Below are positions 1-8,014 of a stretch of 18,078 nucleotides of DNA, one piece after another (the first letter of the stretch is position 1; the number at the start of each line of letters is the position of its first letter). The stretch covers positions 1 to 18,078 of the forward strand of contig URNZ01000039.1 of the NCBI GenBank assembly GCA_900549405.1, written 5' to 3'. A program made the translations under genes and the position numbers. This DNA comes from an uncultured Eubacteriales bacterium. GTDB lineage: Bacteria; Bacillota; Clostridia; Oscillospirales; Oscillospiraceae. Below the pieces are notes generated by a model. It searched no databases and was not told the origin of the DNA. It saw only the letters and a list, made by a program, of their open reading frames with translations.

Positions 1-36
1 GAGGCCGCCATCAAGCGCATGATCCTGTATAAGTAA
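1..36 (+). CDS. rpmI: 50S ribosomal protein L35, C-terminal end (partial)
   Basis: Frame 1 reads [11 protein letters not shown] followed by TAA. This matches the basic C-terminus usual for ribosomal protein L35, and rplT follows immediately, as in the conserved infC-rpmI-rplT operon. Only the last 11 codons lie in the window; the start is off the left edge. The product is a small basic protein of the large ribosomal subunit. Identification rests on the short tail plus gene order, and the gene order is the stronger evidence. Confidence 0.85.
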   Translation, partial: EAAIKRMILYK

Positions 37-56
37 GAAGAGGGAGGGAACGAACA

Positions 57-413
57 ATGGCAAGAGTTAAGGGCGCGATGATGACGCGCAAGAGAAGAAA
101 CAAGATCCTGAAGCTGGCCAAGGGCTACTGGGGTGCCAAGTCCAAGCACTATAAGATGGCCAACCAGGCCGTGATGAAGTCCGGCGTTTACGCCTACACC
201 GGCCGCAAGCTGAAGAAGCGCGACTTCCGTCAGCTGTGGATCACCCGTATCAATGCCGCCTGCAAGCTGAACGGCATGAACTATTCCACCTTCATGAACG
301 GCCTGAAGAAGTCCGGCATCGTGATCAACCGCAAGATGCTGGCCGAGCTGGCTGTGAACGACAAGGCCGCTTTCGTCCAGCTGACCGAGACCGCCAAGAA
401 GGCCCTGGCCTGA
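57..413 (+). CDS. rplT: 50S ribosomal protein L20
   Basis: A 118-residue basic protein with the typical L20 opening ([19 protein letters not shown]) and the conserved stretch [14 protein letters not shown] near residues 58-71. The length is normal for the family. L20 binds 23S rRNA early in large-subunit assembly. A GGGAGGG ribosome binding site lies just upstream, and the gene starts 20 bases after rpmI stops, so the two are co-transcribed. In Firmicutes, L20 commonly represses its own operon by binding the infC leader; that leader is outside this window. A hairpin terminator follows at 444-477. Confidence 0.98.
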   Translation: MARVKGAMMTRKRRNKILKLAKGYWGAKSKHYKMANQAVMKSGVYAYTGRKLKKRDFRQLWITRINAACKLNGMNYSTFMNGLKKSGIVINRKMLAELAVNDKAAFVQLTETAKKALA

Positions 414-443
414 TTTTTGGCGCATTCTCCATATGTCTTTAAG

Positions 444-477
444 CAGAGCTCTGCCCCCTGGGCGGGGCTCTGTTTTT
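444..477 (+). terminator. Rho-independent terminator after rplT
   Basis: CAGAGC (444-449) pairs with GCTCTG (467-472). An inner CCC/GGG continues the stem past a short TCTG bulge, and TTTTT follows directly (473-477). It sits 30 bases after the rplT stop and before the ribosome binding site of the next gene, so it most likely ends the ribosomal operon. Confidence 0.75.
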
Positions 478-503
478 ACGTGGACGCAAAACGGGAGGCG
501 TTT

Positions 504-1004
504 ATGAAAAAGAAGATTCTGGCCGCCCTGCTGCTGGCCGCCGCCCTGCTGCTGCCCGGCTGCGGCAGGGAGAAGCAGACGGAGTTTCAGGTGGGGGACC
601 GGGTGGACACCTATTGGTTCCAGTTCACCGTGGACCAGGTGAAGACCACAGACCGCTGGATGGACTATCAGCCCCAGGAGGGCAGCCGCCTGGCGGTGTG
701 CTATCTCACCCTGGACAGCACCTTCTCCGAGGCGGTGCCCATGAACTGGGCGGACTTTGTCCTGATCTGGGGGGACGGGGAGGCCGACGGCTCCTACCCC
801 ATCGAGTATCAGGGCCAGGAGCAGCTGCCCGACGAGTATTCCCTCATCAAGGGGGAGGAGCGTACCGGCTGTCTGGTGTTCGAGGTGCCCCAGGATGTGA
901 CCCGGGCCCAGCTGGCCTTTCAGGAGCTGTTCAACGAGGGGGACAGCGACAGCGTCTATACCGAGGGGGACACCTATACCGTGGACGTGGACCTGCCCGC
1001 CTGA
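504..1004 (+). CDS. Secreted lipoprotein, DUF4352-like (Ig/telokin-like fold)
   Basis: The ATG at 504 is chosen because GGGAGG lies 8 bases upstream and the protein then begins with a clean lipoprotein signal: MKKK, a Leu/Ala-rich segment, and LLPGC with the lipidated Cys at residue 20. An upstream in-frame start at 417 would run through the rplT terminator. The mature part (about 146 residues) opens with 'FQVGDRVDTYWFQFTVDQV'. It then has a 'PQEGSRLAVCYLTLDSTFSEAV' type strand pattern, resembling DUF4352 extracellular domains. It is acidic and probably anchored to the outer face of the membrane. The substrate or partner is unknown. It stands alone between two terminators. The family call is from pattern only and moderate; lipoprotein export is well supported. 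Confidence 0.75.
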   Translation: MKKKILAALLLAAALLLPGCGREKQTEFQVGDRVDTYWFQFTVDQVKTTDRWMDYQPQEGSRLAVCYLTLDSTFSEAVPMNWADFVLIWGDGEADGSYPIEYQGQEQLPDEYSLIKGEERTGCLVFEVPQDVTRAQLAFQELFNEGDSDSVYTEGDTYTVDVDLPA

Positions 1005-1025
1005 GACAAATATCAGACAAAAAAC

Positions 1026-1063
1026 AAGACCGATGCACAGTCAAACGGCTGTGCATCGGTCTT
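1026..1063. terminator. Bidirectional terminator between lipoprotein gene and RND operon
   Basis: A perfect 15-bp inverted repeat: AAGACCGATGCACAG (1026-1040) pairs with CTGTGCATCGGTCTT (1049-1063), with an 8-base loop. T-rich flanks occur on both sides: CTTTTG after the stem on the plus strand, and GTTTTTTG on the minus strand. It lies 22 bases after the plus-strand lipoprotein stop and 27 bases beyond the minus-strand RND stop, so it can serve both converging transcripts. Confidence 0.9.
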
Positions 1064-1089
1064 TTGCTGTCTCTGCGCCTGGGCGGCTT

Positions 1090-4000
1090 TTACGCCTGGG
1101 CGGCAGGGGCGGGGGTGTTCTTCTGCTTTTTCTTGCGGCCACGGCCCAGGTGGCTCAGGTTGTCGATGACGGAGTAGTACACGGGGGTGAAGACCAGGGT
1201 GACGATGGTGGAGATCACCATGCCGGAGATCATGGTCACGCCCATGTCGCTCATCATCTCGTTGCTCTCCCCAAGGCCCAGAGCCATGGGCACCATGGCC
1301 AGGACGGTGGTGAGGGTGGTCATCATAATGGGCCGGATACGGAGGGGACAGGCGTGGAGAATGGCCGTCTCGCGGTCCTCGCCCATGCCCCGGCGGATCT
1401 TGATGTACTCCACCAGGATGATGGAGGAGTTGACCACCGTACCGGCCAGCATGATGATGGCCACCAGGGCGATCATGGACATGTCCCGCCCAGTGAGGGG
1501 CAGGGCGAACAGCGCCCCGGTGAAGGCCACAGGCAGGATGAGCATGACCATGACGGGCATGGCAAAGGACTCAAACTGCACGGCCAGCACGAAGTAGACC
1601 AGCAGCAGGGCCACGGCCAGGGCCAGCCCCAGGTCGCCGAAGCTGTCCATCATGTCCTCATAGGCACCGGCGGTCTGGGCGGTGTAGCCCTGGGGCAGGG
1701 TGTACTGGTCCAGAATTTCGTTGATGGCGCGGGTGATGGCGGTGCTGTCGCCGCTGATGGTGTCGCCGGTGATGTTCACCTGGCGGGTCTGGTTGTGGCG
1801 GGTGATGCTCTGGGCGGCCTGCTCCACCGTGACATCGGCCACGGAGGACAGGGGCACGGTGCCGCCGTAGGCGGAGGAGACGGGCATGGAGCGCAGGGCG
1901 TCCAGGCTGACGGAGGAGGCCCCATCGCCCTTGACCATCACGTCATACTCCTTGTTGTTGATGGTCACCTTGGTGGCGGTGGCACCGGTGAGCTCGGCAC
2001 GGACGGCGGCACCCACAGTGGCGGCGGTAAGCCCATACTGAGAGGCGGCCTCCCGCTTCATGGTCACCCGCACCTGGGCCACCTTGTCGGCCAGGGAGCT
2101 CTCCACATTGATGGCATCGGGCAGGGCGGAGATCTGCTGGGCCAGATCGTTGGAGATCATCTCCAGGGTATCATAGTCGTCGCCCTGGATCTCCACGCTG
2201 ATGTCGTCGCCGCTGGTGGTGCCCATAGACATGGAGGAGGCGGACACGGTGATCTCGCACCCGGCGATGTCCTGAAGGGCAGAACGCAGATCGTCTACGA
2301 TGTCAAAGGCGGAGCGGTCGCGGTCTGACTTGTCCACCAGCTTCAGGCCCATGGTGACCGAGTTGCCCGCGGACATCATGGAGGAGCCGTTGCTGGCCAG
2401 GTAATACATCTCGTCCAGCTCGGGCACCTCCCGCTGGACGATGGCGGTGACCCGGTCGGCGATGGCGGTGGACTCCTCCAGAGAGGAGCCGGTGGGCAGG
2501 CTGATGGACACAGACACGCTGCCCTGGTCCATGTCGGGGATCATGACCATCTTGGTGCTGGCCAGGGTGGCCGCAAAGAAGACCACCAAACCCACCGAGA
2601 CCAGCATCCCGATCTTCAGGTGGCGGATAAAGAAGTTCAGCAGCCGCAGATAGACGGCGTTCAGCTTGGAGAGGAAACCGGACAGGGGGTTCTTCTTGAC
2701 CCCGGCGGCCTGTCTGGCCGCCTCCTTGGCCCGCAGCTTTTCCACCTTTTCATCGGTGAGGGTGAAGTAGCACAGCAGGGGCACCAGGGTCAGGGAGATG
2801 AGCAGGGAGGCCCCGATGAGGGAGGCAATGGTCAGGCAGAAGTCCCGGAACATCTGGCCGGCGATGCCCCCGGAGAGCCCCAGGGGGACAAACACGGCCA
2901 GGGTGGTCAGGGTGGAGGCGATGACGGAGGAGGTGACCTCCTTGGTGCCGTCCACACAGGCGCTCATCCGGTCGTGGCCCTCCAGGGCAAAGCGGTTGAT
3001 GTTTTCCAGCACCACGATGGAGTTATCCACGATCATGCCCACGCCCATGGCGATGCCGCCCAGACTCATCATGTTCAGGGTCAGGTCAAACACGTTCATC
3101 AGCACGAACACGGACAGGATACACACGGGCATGGACACGCAGATGGTGAAGGTGGGGCCGCCCCGGCGCAGGAACAGGAAGACCACGATGGCGGCCAGCA
3201 CCACGCCCTGGATGATGTTGCTGAAGGCGGCGTTTACCGACTGGCTGATATACTCCCGGGCGGAGTAGGGGATGGTGTATTGCAGGGTGGGGTCGTCGGC
3301 CTTCAGCTCCTCCAGGCGCTTTTCCACCGCCTGGGCGGCGGCCATCTCGTTGGCCCCGGACTGCTTGGACACCTGCAGCATCACGCAGCCCGTGTCCCCC
3401 ACCTTGGCGATGGCGGTGGAATCCTCGTCCTCCAGGGCGACAGAGGCCACTTCGGACAGGCGAACGGTGCCGCCGGCAGGCAGGGCGATGATGGTGTTGG
3501 CCACGTCGTCCACCGACTGGAACTTGGCATCGGTGGAGACGGTGAGCTTTTGGGTACCGTTTTGCAGGTCGCCGCCGGGATAGAGCAGGTTCTGCCCGGC
3601 CAGGAACTGGGAAATATAGGAGTTGGACAGGCCGAAGCCGGCGGCCTTGGCCGGGTCGATGCGCACGGCGATGTGCTGCTCGGTGCCGCCGCTCACCTGC
3701 ACCTGGGCCACGCCGTCGATGCGCTCCAGGGCGGGGGCGATGTCGTCCTCGGCCTTGGCCTGCAGCTGGGACAAGTCGTCGCCCACCAGGGCGATCATGG
3801 CCGTGGGCATCAGCTCGCTGATGTTGATGTTCACGATGATGGGGTCAGAGGCATCGTCCGGCAGGCTTACCCGGTCAAACTGCTCCCGCAGCTTGGTGGC
3901 GGCGATGTCCAGGTCGGTGCCCTCCAGATAGGTGATCTGAATGGTGCTCACGTTTTCGGCGGAGGTGGAGGTGATCTCGTCCACGCCGGAGACGGACATG

Positions 4001-4212
4001 ATGGCCGACTCCAGGGGCGAGGTGACCAGCTCCTCGATATCGCTGGGGTTTGCGCCCACATAGGTGGTCATGACCACGGCCATGGGCATCTCCATGTTGG
4101 GCATCAGGGCCATCTGCAGCCGGGTGCCGAACAGCACGCCGAAGATGACCACCATAATGACGGCCAGCAGGGTGGCCACTTTATGCTTGATACACGCCTT
4201 TGCAATATTCAT
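1090..4212 (-). CDS. RND-family efflux transporter (AcrB/SwrC-like)
   Basis: The 1040-residue length is typical of HAE1-type RND pumps. These use the proton gradient to export hydrophobic compounds or lipopeptides. TM1 lies near residues 11-30, followed by a large extracytoplasmic loop to about 330. TM2-7 follow, then a second loop (about 560-850) and TM8-12. The TM4 proton-relay segment VGMIVDNSIVVLENI (391-405) keeps the first Asp (D396) but has Asn where AcrB has its second Asp. The protein ends in a basic, Pro/Ala-rich cytoplasmic tail. The start is supported by GGGGAGGAC overlapping the end of the upstream fusion-protein gene, with only 6 bases between the two ORFs, so translation is probably coupled. 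The substrate cannot be deduced. Confidence 0.95.
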   Translation of the reverse strand: MNIAKACIKHKVATLLAVIMVVIFGVLFGTRLQMALMPNMEMPMAVVMTTYVGANPSDIEELVTSPLESAIMSVSGVDEITSTSAENVSTIQITYLEGTDLDIAATKLREQFDRVSLPDDASDPIIVNINISELMPTAMIALVGDDLSQLQAKAEDDIAPALERIDGVAQVQVSGGTEQHIAVRIDPAKAAGFGLSNSYISQFLAGQNLLYPGGDLQNGTQKLTVSTDAKFQSVDDVANTIIALPAGGTVRLSEVASVALEDEDSTAIAKVGDTGCVMLQVSKQSGANEMAAAQAVEKRLEELKADDPTLQYTIPYSAREYISQSVNAAFSNIIQGVVLAAIVVFLFLRRGGPTFTICVSMPVCILSVFVLMNVFDLTLNMMSLGGIAMGVGMIVDNSIVVLENINRFALEGHDRMSACVDGTKEVTSSVIASTLTTLAVFVPLGLSGGIAGQMFRDFCLTIASLIGASLLISLTLVPLLCYFTLTDEKVEKLRAKEAARQAAGVKKNPLSGFLSKLNAVYLRLLNFFIRHLKIGMLVSVGLVVFFAATLASTKMVMIPDMDQGSVSVSISLPTGSSLEESTAIADRVTAIVQREVPELDEMYYLASNGSSMMSAGNSVTMGLKLVDKSDRDRSAFDIVDDLRSALQDIAGCEITVSASSMSMGTTSGDDISVEIQGDDYDTLEMISNDLAQQISALPDAINVESSLADKVAQVRVTMKREAASQYGLTAATVGAAVRAELTGATATKVTINNKEYDVMVKGDGASSVSLDALRSMPVSSAYGGTVPLSSVADVTVEQAAQSITRHNQTRQVNITGDTISGDSTAITRAINEILDQYTLPQGYTAQTAGAYEDMMDSFGDLGLALAVALLLVYFVLAVQFESFAMPVMVMLILPVAFTGALFALPLTGRDMSMIALVAIIMLAGTVVNSSIILVEYIKIRRGMGEDRETAILHACPLRIRPIMMTTLTTVLAMVPMALGLGESNEMMSDMGVTMISGMVISTIVTLVFTPVYYSVIDNLSHLGRGRKKKQKNTPAPAAQA

Positions 4213-4218
4213 CTGGCC

Positions 4219-5394
4219 TTAGTCCTCCCCGGAGACCACCCGAACGGCGGCTCCGTCGCTGAGATAGGACTGGCCCACGGTGACCAGCTGCTGTCCGGCG
4301 GACAGGCCGGAGGTGACCTCGGTGACGCCGTTGCCGGTGAGGCCGGTGGTCACCTCGACGTACTTGGCAGTGTTGTCGTCCTGGACCACATAGACATACT
4401 GGGTGGAGCCGCTGGTGAGGATGGACTCGGTGGGCACCACGATGGCCCCGCTGGCGGTGTCGGTGTGGAAGGTCACATCGGCGAACATGCCGGACAGCAG
4501 GCCGGACACGTCGCTGGGCACGGACACGGTGACGGTGTACAGCTTGGTCTGGGCGTTGGCCGCCTGCTCCACCGAGCGGATGGTGCCGGTAAAGGTCTGG
4601 CTGGCGGCGCTGACGGTGATGTCCACGCTGTCGCCGATGGTCAGCTTGGGCACCAGGGCCTCGGACACAGAGACGCTGATCTTCATCTGGTCCACCCCGT
4701 CGATGACGGCCACGGGCATGGAGGGGGAGACAAAGGCGTTCTCCTCGGCGTTCAGGGTGACCAGGGTGCCGGAGATGGGGGCGATGACGTTGCCCGCCCC
4801 GTCCACGTTCTCCAGGACGGTGGACAGCTGCTCCACGTTGGACTTATAGCTCTGCATCCCCGCCTCCAGCTGGGACAGGGTGGAGTTCTTGGTGGCCACG
4901 GCGGACTCCAGCTGAAGCTGGGCCTGGTCGATCTCAATCTGAGAAGCGGCACCGATCTCCTTCAGGGCTTTCAGGTCGTTGACGTTTTTGGTGTACAGGG
5001 CGATCTGGCTGTCAAAGACGTTCTTCTGGTCCTGATAGCTCTGCACGGCGGAGTTGTAGCTGATGTTGGCGGCGTTGTAAGAGGAGATGGTGCTGGCCAG
5101 GTCCAGGGTACACAGCTTCTGCCCGGCGGAGACCATGTCGCCGGCATCCACATACACGGCGGTGCACTTGGCGCTGCTGGCCACGAAGACGGAGCTCTCG
5201 TTGTCAGAGACGACCTTGCCGGAGACCTTGTTCTCCGTAGAGATGGTGTCTGCAGTGACGGGCTGGACCTGGACGGCCACGCCGGTGGGGGCGTCGTCTG
5301 CGCTGCTGGAGGAGTCGCTCTTGCTGCCGCAGGCGGTGAGGGACAGGGCCATGGCGGCAGCCAGGGCCAGGGACAGAATGCGTTTTTGATTCAT
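4219..5394 (-). CDS. RND efflux membrane fusion protein (HlyD/AcrA-like lipoprotein)
   Basis: A 391-residue adaptor of the periplasmic/membrane fusion family. It has a signal peptide with lipobox LTAC (lipidated Cys22). A split lipoyl/barrel-sandwich region follows (VSGKVVSDNESSVFVAS and later APISGTLVTLNAEENAFV). Between these halves is a helical coiled-coil hairpin at roughly 100-190. Beta-barrel and membrane-proximal domains follow (DITVSAASQTFTGTIRSVE; VPTESIL). It would bridge the RND pump and the TolC-like protein encoded on either side. An AGGAGG ribosome binding site lies 11 bases before the ATG. It sits 22 bases downstream of the TolC-like gene and 6 bases upstream of the pump gene, within one transcript. 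Confidence 0.93.
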   Translation of the reverse strand: MNQKRILSLALAAAMALSLTACGSKSDSSSSADDAPTGVAVQVQPVTADTISTENKVSGKVVSDNESSVFVASSAKCTAVYVDAGDMVSAGQKLCTLDLASTISSYNAANISYNSAVQSYQDQKNVFDSQIALYTKNVNDLKALKEIGAASQIEIDQAQLQLESAVATKNSTLSQLEAGMQSYKSNVEQLSTVLENVDGAGNVIAPISGTLVTLNAEENAFVSPSMPVAVIDGVDQMKISVSVSEALVPKLTIGDSVDITVSAASQTFTGTIRSVEQAANAQTKLYTVTVSVPSDVSGLLSGMFADVTFHTDTASGAIVVPTESILTSGSTQYVYVVQDDNTAKYVEVTTGLTGNGVTEVTSGLSAGQQLVTVGQSYLSDGAAVRVVSGED

Positions 5395-5416
5395 AATGTG
5401 TGGTTCCTCCTGAGTC

Positions 5417-6811
5417 TCAGTTCAAAATGCCGTGGTCCACGGCCCAGCGGTAGTTGTTATAGGCGGAGAACAGGTCGATGGCGGCACCATCCACCTTGTC
5501 CTGGGCCTCAGACACCTTGTCCTTGGCATCGGCCAGGGCGTTGTCCGACAGGTTGCCCAGATCGTGCTTCTTCTGGGCGGCGGCAAAGTTGTCCTTCTCG
5601 GTGGCCAGGGCGGTTTTAGCGGCCTGGAGCACCTGCTGATAGTCCTTCACCTGTAGATACAGGGTGCGGAAGCTGGTCTCAAAGCTCTGGACGGCGGCGT
5701 TGTATGTATACTGGGCGGCCTGCCACTGGTGCTGGGCGGTCACATACTGATACTTGCCCGTGTTGTACATATAGTCCTCGGCGGTGTCCTTAAAGTCGTC
5801 CCGGGCGTCGTCCAGGGTGCGCTGGGCGGCAAAGAGGGTGTAGCTGGCCTCTTTGGCGGCGGCCAGGTCCTTGTCCAGGTCCATGGCGGCCAGTTGCTGA
5901 GCCGTCACCTGGGGCAGCCCCTGGAGCTTGATCTTGCCGGTGAGCTCTGCGCCGATCATCTGCTCCAGCTGGGTCTTATAGGTGCCGATGTTCATGGTCA
6001 GGGTCTCCTGGCCGCTGAGGGCGCTGGTGCGGCCGGCCTTGGTCTGCTCCAGGGTCAGGGCGGAGATCTGGCCCAGATCATAGCGCAGGTTCAGCTCTTT
6101 GATGGTGCGGTCCAGGGCGGTGATGGAGCGGGACAGGGTTTGGCCGTTCAGCTCCATCTCGGTCAGGGCGATGTAAAGGGATTCCCCCGCCATGGCCACC
6201 TGGTCCTGGGCGTTCTCCAGCTGGCGGATCACGGCCTCGTTGTCCTCCTGCAGCTTGCCGTCCCGGATGTCGTCGAAGGTGTCCTTCAGGGATTCATAGC
6301 TGCTGGACATACTCTTGGCGGCAAAGGAGTTGCCGCTGATGGTCAAAAACCACTGGGCGTCGGCGATGCCGTTCAAGCTCTTGCGGATGTCGTCGGTCAT
6401 CTTGTCATAGTCGATTGCCTTGATGGCGTTGATGTTCTCCTCCAGGGAGAGGACGGACAGGTTGTTCTCCCGCAGGCGGCGGCTCACGTTGGCAAAGGAC
6501 ACGGTGCCCACGGCGTCGGGGGTGATGATCTCCGGCTCGGGGTGCTCCTCGGTGTCGGCGTCCTGGGCGGTCTGGTCCTCGCCGGAGGCGTCGGCCTGGC
6601 TGCTGTCGGCGGCGCTGGTGTCAGCGGCGGAGCTGTCCTCGGGGGTGCCCCCCACGGTGGCGCTGGCGTCCGACTGGTCGGCCTGGACGGCCACAGAGCT
6701 GTCCGGCGCGGCGGAGCTGTCCGCCTCTTCGGCTGCCACGGCGGACACGCCGCACATGGTCAGGGTGAGGGCGGCGGCCAGAATGGCGGCGATGGTTCTA
6801 CGATCTTTCAT
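5417..6811 (-). CDS. TolC/outer-membrane-factor-like secreted coiled-coil protein
   Basis: The start at 6811 (second of two adjacent ATGs) is chosen because AAGGAGGA lies 6 bases upstream; it gives 464 residues. A longer frame from 6940 would overlap the regulator gene. Features in order: signal peptide to about residue 27 (VAA/EE), an acidic Ser/Ala/Asp-rich linker to about 95, then mostly helical sequence. Two TolC-type repeat signatures are visible, YDLGQIS at 244-250 and HDLGNLS at 416-422. Each is followed by a long heptad-like helix, consistent with the internal duplication of outer membrane factors. It lies between the TetR gene and the fusion-protein gene. A monoderm has no outer membrane, so its role may be extension through the cell wall or shielding of the fusion protein; that is inference. 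Confidence 0.82.
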   Translation of the reverse strand: MKDRRTIAAILAAALTLTMCGVSAVAAEEADSSAAPDSSVAVQADQSDASATVGGTPEDSSAADTSAADSSQADASGEDQTAQDADTEEHPEPEIITPDAVGTVSFANVSRRLRENNLSVLSLEENINAIKAIDYDKMTDDIRKSLNGIADAQWFLTISGNSFAAKSMSSSYESLKDTFDDIRDGKLQEDNEAVIRQLENAQDQVAMAGESLYIALTEMELNGQTLSRSITALDRTIKELNLRYDLGQISALTLEQTKAGRTSALSGQETLTMNIGTYKTQLEQMIGAELTGKIKLQGLPQVTAQQLAAMDLDKDLAAAKEASYTLFAAQRTLDDARDDFKDTAEDYMYNTGKYQYVTAQHQWQAAQYTYNAAVQSFETSFRTLYLQVKDYQQVLQAAKTALATEKDNFAAAQKKHDLGNLSDNALADAKDKVSEAQDKVDGAAIDLFSAYNNYRWAVDHGILN

Positions 6812-6845
6812 CATATTCCTCCTTAGATCACGATCTGGAATTCGG

Positions 6846-7463
6846 TTATTCAGAAATCGCCGGGGCCACAGCGCCCATGCGAATGATTTGCAGCCGCTGT
6901 TCCAGCAGCGCCCGCTGGTGTTCCCACTGCTCCGGGGCACGCAGGGTCTCCATCATGGCAGAGGCCAGGGGGGCGATGGTCAGGAAAAAGACATTTCCCA
7001 CAAACTCCCGGTCCTGGCTGCGGTAGTTCCGACTGGAGACGTGCCGGAAGATCTCCCGCTCAGAGGCCTCCCGGTCGCTGCACATAAAGCGGTGAAAGTC
7101 CATGCCGGGGTTTAGCTGGATGATGTGGATGAGCTTGGCGAGGACCGGGTCGGTGATGCCGCTCCGGTCTAAAAATCGCTCGAAGGCGATGACCACCGCC
7201 CGGAACAGGTCGCCCTCTACCTCGGCCAGGATGCCCCACATCAGCTTGGAAAAATAGCGCCGCATCCCCCCCAGCATATAGGCGGTCAGGTCCTCCTTGT
7301 CCGTGAAGTACTGATAAAAGCTGCCCCGGGAGATGTTGGCGGCGTGGATGATCTGGTTGATGGACGCATCGGCAAAGCTGACCCGGGAGAATTCCTCCCA
7401 GGCGGCGTCCAGCAGCCGCTGCCGCTTCTCCTCCGGCAGACGGAAAAAGGTGTTGCTTGGCAT
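6846..7463 (-). CDS. TetR/AcrR-family transcriptional regulator of the efflux operon
   Basis: A 205-residue protein with an N-terminal TetR DNA-binding domain: RLLDAAWEEFS, then INQIIHAANISRGSFYQYF, the classic helix-turn-helix ending in 'FYxYF'. The divergent C-terminal part (about 65-205) is the probable ligand and dimer domain. The ATG at 7463 is preferred over an in-frame TTG at 7478, because GAGGAGAG is properly spaced only for the ATG. It is the first gene of the efflux operon, 31 bases before the TolC-like start. The promoter just upstream carries tandem palindromes. Together this suggests an autorepressor released when a pump substrate binds. Confidence 0.93.
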   Translation of the reverse strand: MPSNTFFRLPEEKRQRLLDAAWEEFSRVSFADASINQIIHAANISRGSFYQYFTDKEDLTAYMLGGMRRYFSKLMWGILAEVEGDLFRAVVIAFERFLDRSGITDPVLAKLIHIIQLNPGMDFHRFMCSDREASEREIFRHVSSRNYRSQDREFVGNVFFLTIAPLASAMMETLRAPEQWEHQRALLEQRLQIIRMGAVAPAISE

Positions 7464-7478
7464 CGTCTCTCTCCTCAA

Positions 7479-7511
7479 TGTGACAGGTTGTCATTGTGAC
7501 AAGCTGTCACA
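7479..7511. promoter_or_regulatory. Tandem palindromic operator upstream of the tetR-efflux operon
   Basis: Two adjacent inverted repeats share the half-site TGACA: TGACAGGTTGTCA (7481-7493) and TGTGACAAGCTGTCACA (7495-7511). The outer arms TGTGACAG and CTGTCACA also form an 8-bp inverted repeat across the whole block. They fall between the -10 box (7513-7518, minus strand) and the regulator's ribosome binding site. That is the expected place for a TetR-family repressor to block transcription. Binding by the encoded regulator is inferred from position and symmetry. Confidence 0.75.
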
Positions 7512-7512
7512 T

Positions 7513-7541
7513 ATTATACCTGGCAGATTTTAACCTGTCAA
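7513..7541 (-). promoter_or_regulatory. Consensus housekeeping promoter for the efflux operon
   Basis: On the minus strand, TTGACA (7541-7536) and TATAAT (7518-7513) are separated by exactly 17 bases, a perfect sigma-A match. Transcription would begin inside the tandem palindromes at 7479-7511. A promoter this strong directly over operators fits a tightly repressed, inducible operon. Confidence 0.88.
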
Positions 7542-7625
7542 TCGGTCAATATGTTAAGAAAATGTGAATCTTTTCGGGGCCCTGCGGGGGAAGCGCCGGG
7601 GGCGCAGATGCGCCGGACCATAAGA

Positions 7626-7667
7626 CAAAAACCCACCGGGCGCGATGAAAAACAGCGCCCGGTGGGT
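7626..7667 (-). terminator. Rho-independent terminator (minus strand)
   Basis: A perfect 13-bp stem: ACCCACCGGGCGC (7631-7643) pairs with GCGCCCGGTGGGT (7655-7667), with an 11-base loop. On the minus strand the stem is followed by TTTTTG; on the plus strand no T run follows. It therefore terminates minus-strand transcripts, namely the dehydrogenase message reading through the downstream gene remnant. Confidence 0.88.
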
Positions 7668-7680
7668 CAGACGATATGAT

Positions 7681-7901
7681 TTAGGAAGCGGTCAGCGTAA
7701 ACTCATAGGAAAAGAACTGCGCGCTGGCGTGCAGGCCGAATACAAAGCGGTATTCTCCCGGGGACAGATGGGAGCGATAGGGCTCCAGGGAAAGCGCAAA
7801 CGTCCTGGGGCTGCCGGGGAGCACATACAGCAGTTCGCTGGTGATAAGCGTGTGCCCGGACAGAGTATTATAGAGAGAATCAGAGAGCAATGCTTACGCA
7901 T
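7681..7901 (-). pseudogene. Remnant of a secreted protein with a bacterial Ig-like (Big_14-like) domain
   Basis: The frame ending at 7681 reads LSPGEYRFVFGL followed by FSYEFTLTAS. The 'PGEYR' turn and closing strand are typical of the C-terminal half of small Ig-like domains in clostridial lipoproteins. That frame has no good start: a TAA lies at 7896-7894 just before it. A strong ribosome binding site (AAAAAGGAGG) and ATG at 7901 exist in another frame. That frame opens like a signal peptide (MRKHCSLILSIIL) and then becomes Arg/Pro/Cys-rich nonsense. The simplest reading is a gene that lost its middle, leaving signal start and Ig tail out of frame. A terminator follows. Loss of function is fairly clear; the exact family is uncertain. 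Confidence 0.55.
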
Positions 7902-8014
7902 AATTACCTCCTTTTTGATGAAGGACCAATTCTACATTATCATATAGTTCTGTTTCTTCTGCATAGGACCCAACCCCCTCTTTGAAATTGCTGTAACTAT
8001 CATAGTAGTTGAAT
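7902..8014. other. AT-rich spacer between the dehydrogenase gene and the Ig-like remnant
   Basis: About 110 bases, clearly more AT-rich than the flanking genes, starting right after the minus-strand dehydrogenase stop. It contains the AAAAAGGAGG site for the remnant at its left end. One minus-strand frame stays open across it (including YYDSYSNFKEGVGSY) but lacks a start codon. It ends at the TAA at 7896-7894, in the same frame as the Ig-like tail. No convincing promoter or RNA structure is seen. Confidence 0.5.

Noticed and set aside
417..503. Upstream start of the DUF4352-like lipoprotein at 417
   Set aside because: It would translate through the rplT terminator hairpin and bury the lipoprotein signal internally. 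The ATG at 504 has its own ribosome site.
1033..5619. Long plus-strand frames rich in Gly, His, Asp and Gln opposite the efflux genes
   Set aside because: These are antisense shadows of GC-rich codon use. The composition is biased and repetitive, there are no plausible ribosome sites, and the minus-strand RND and fusion proteins are clearly real.
6812..6940. Upstream extension of the TolC-like gene to a start at 6940
   Set aside because: It would overlap the tetR gene by about 95 bases and put a non-signal sequence before a clear signal peptide. AGGAGG is correctly placed for 6811.
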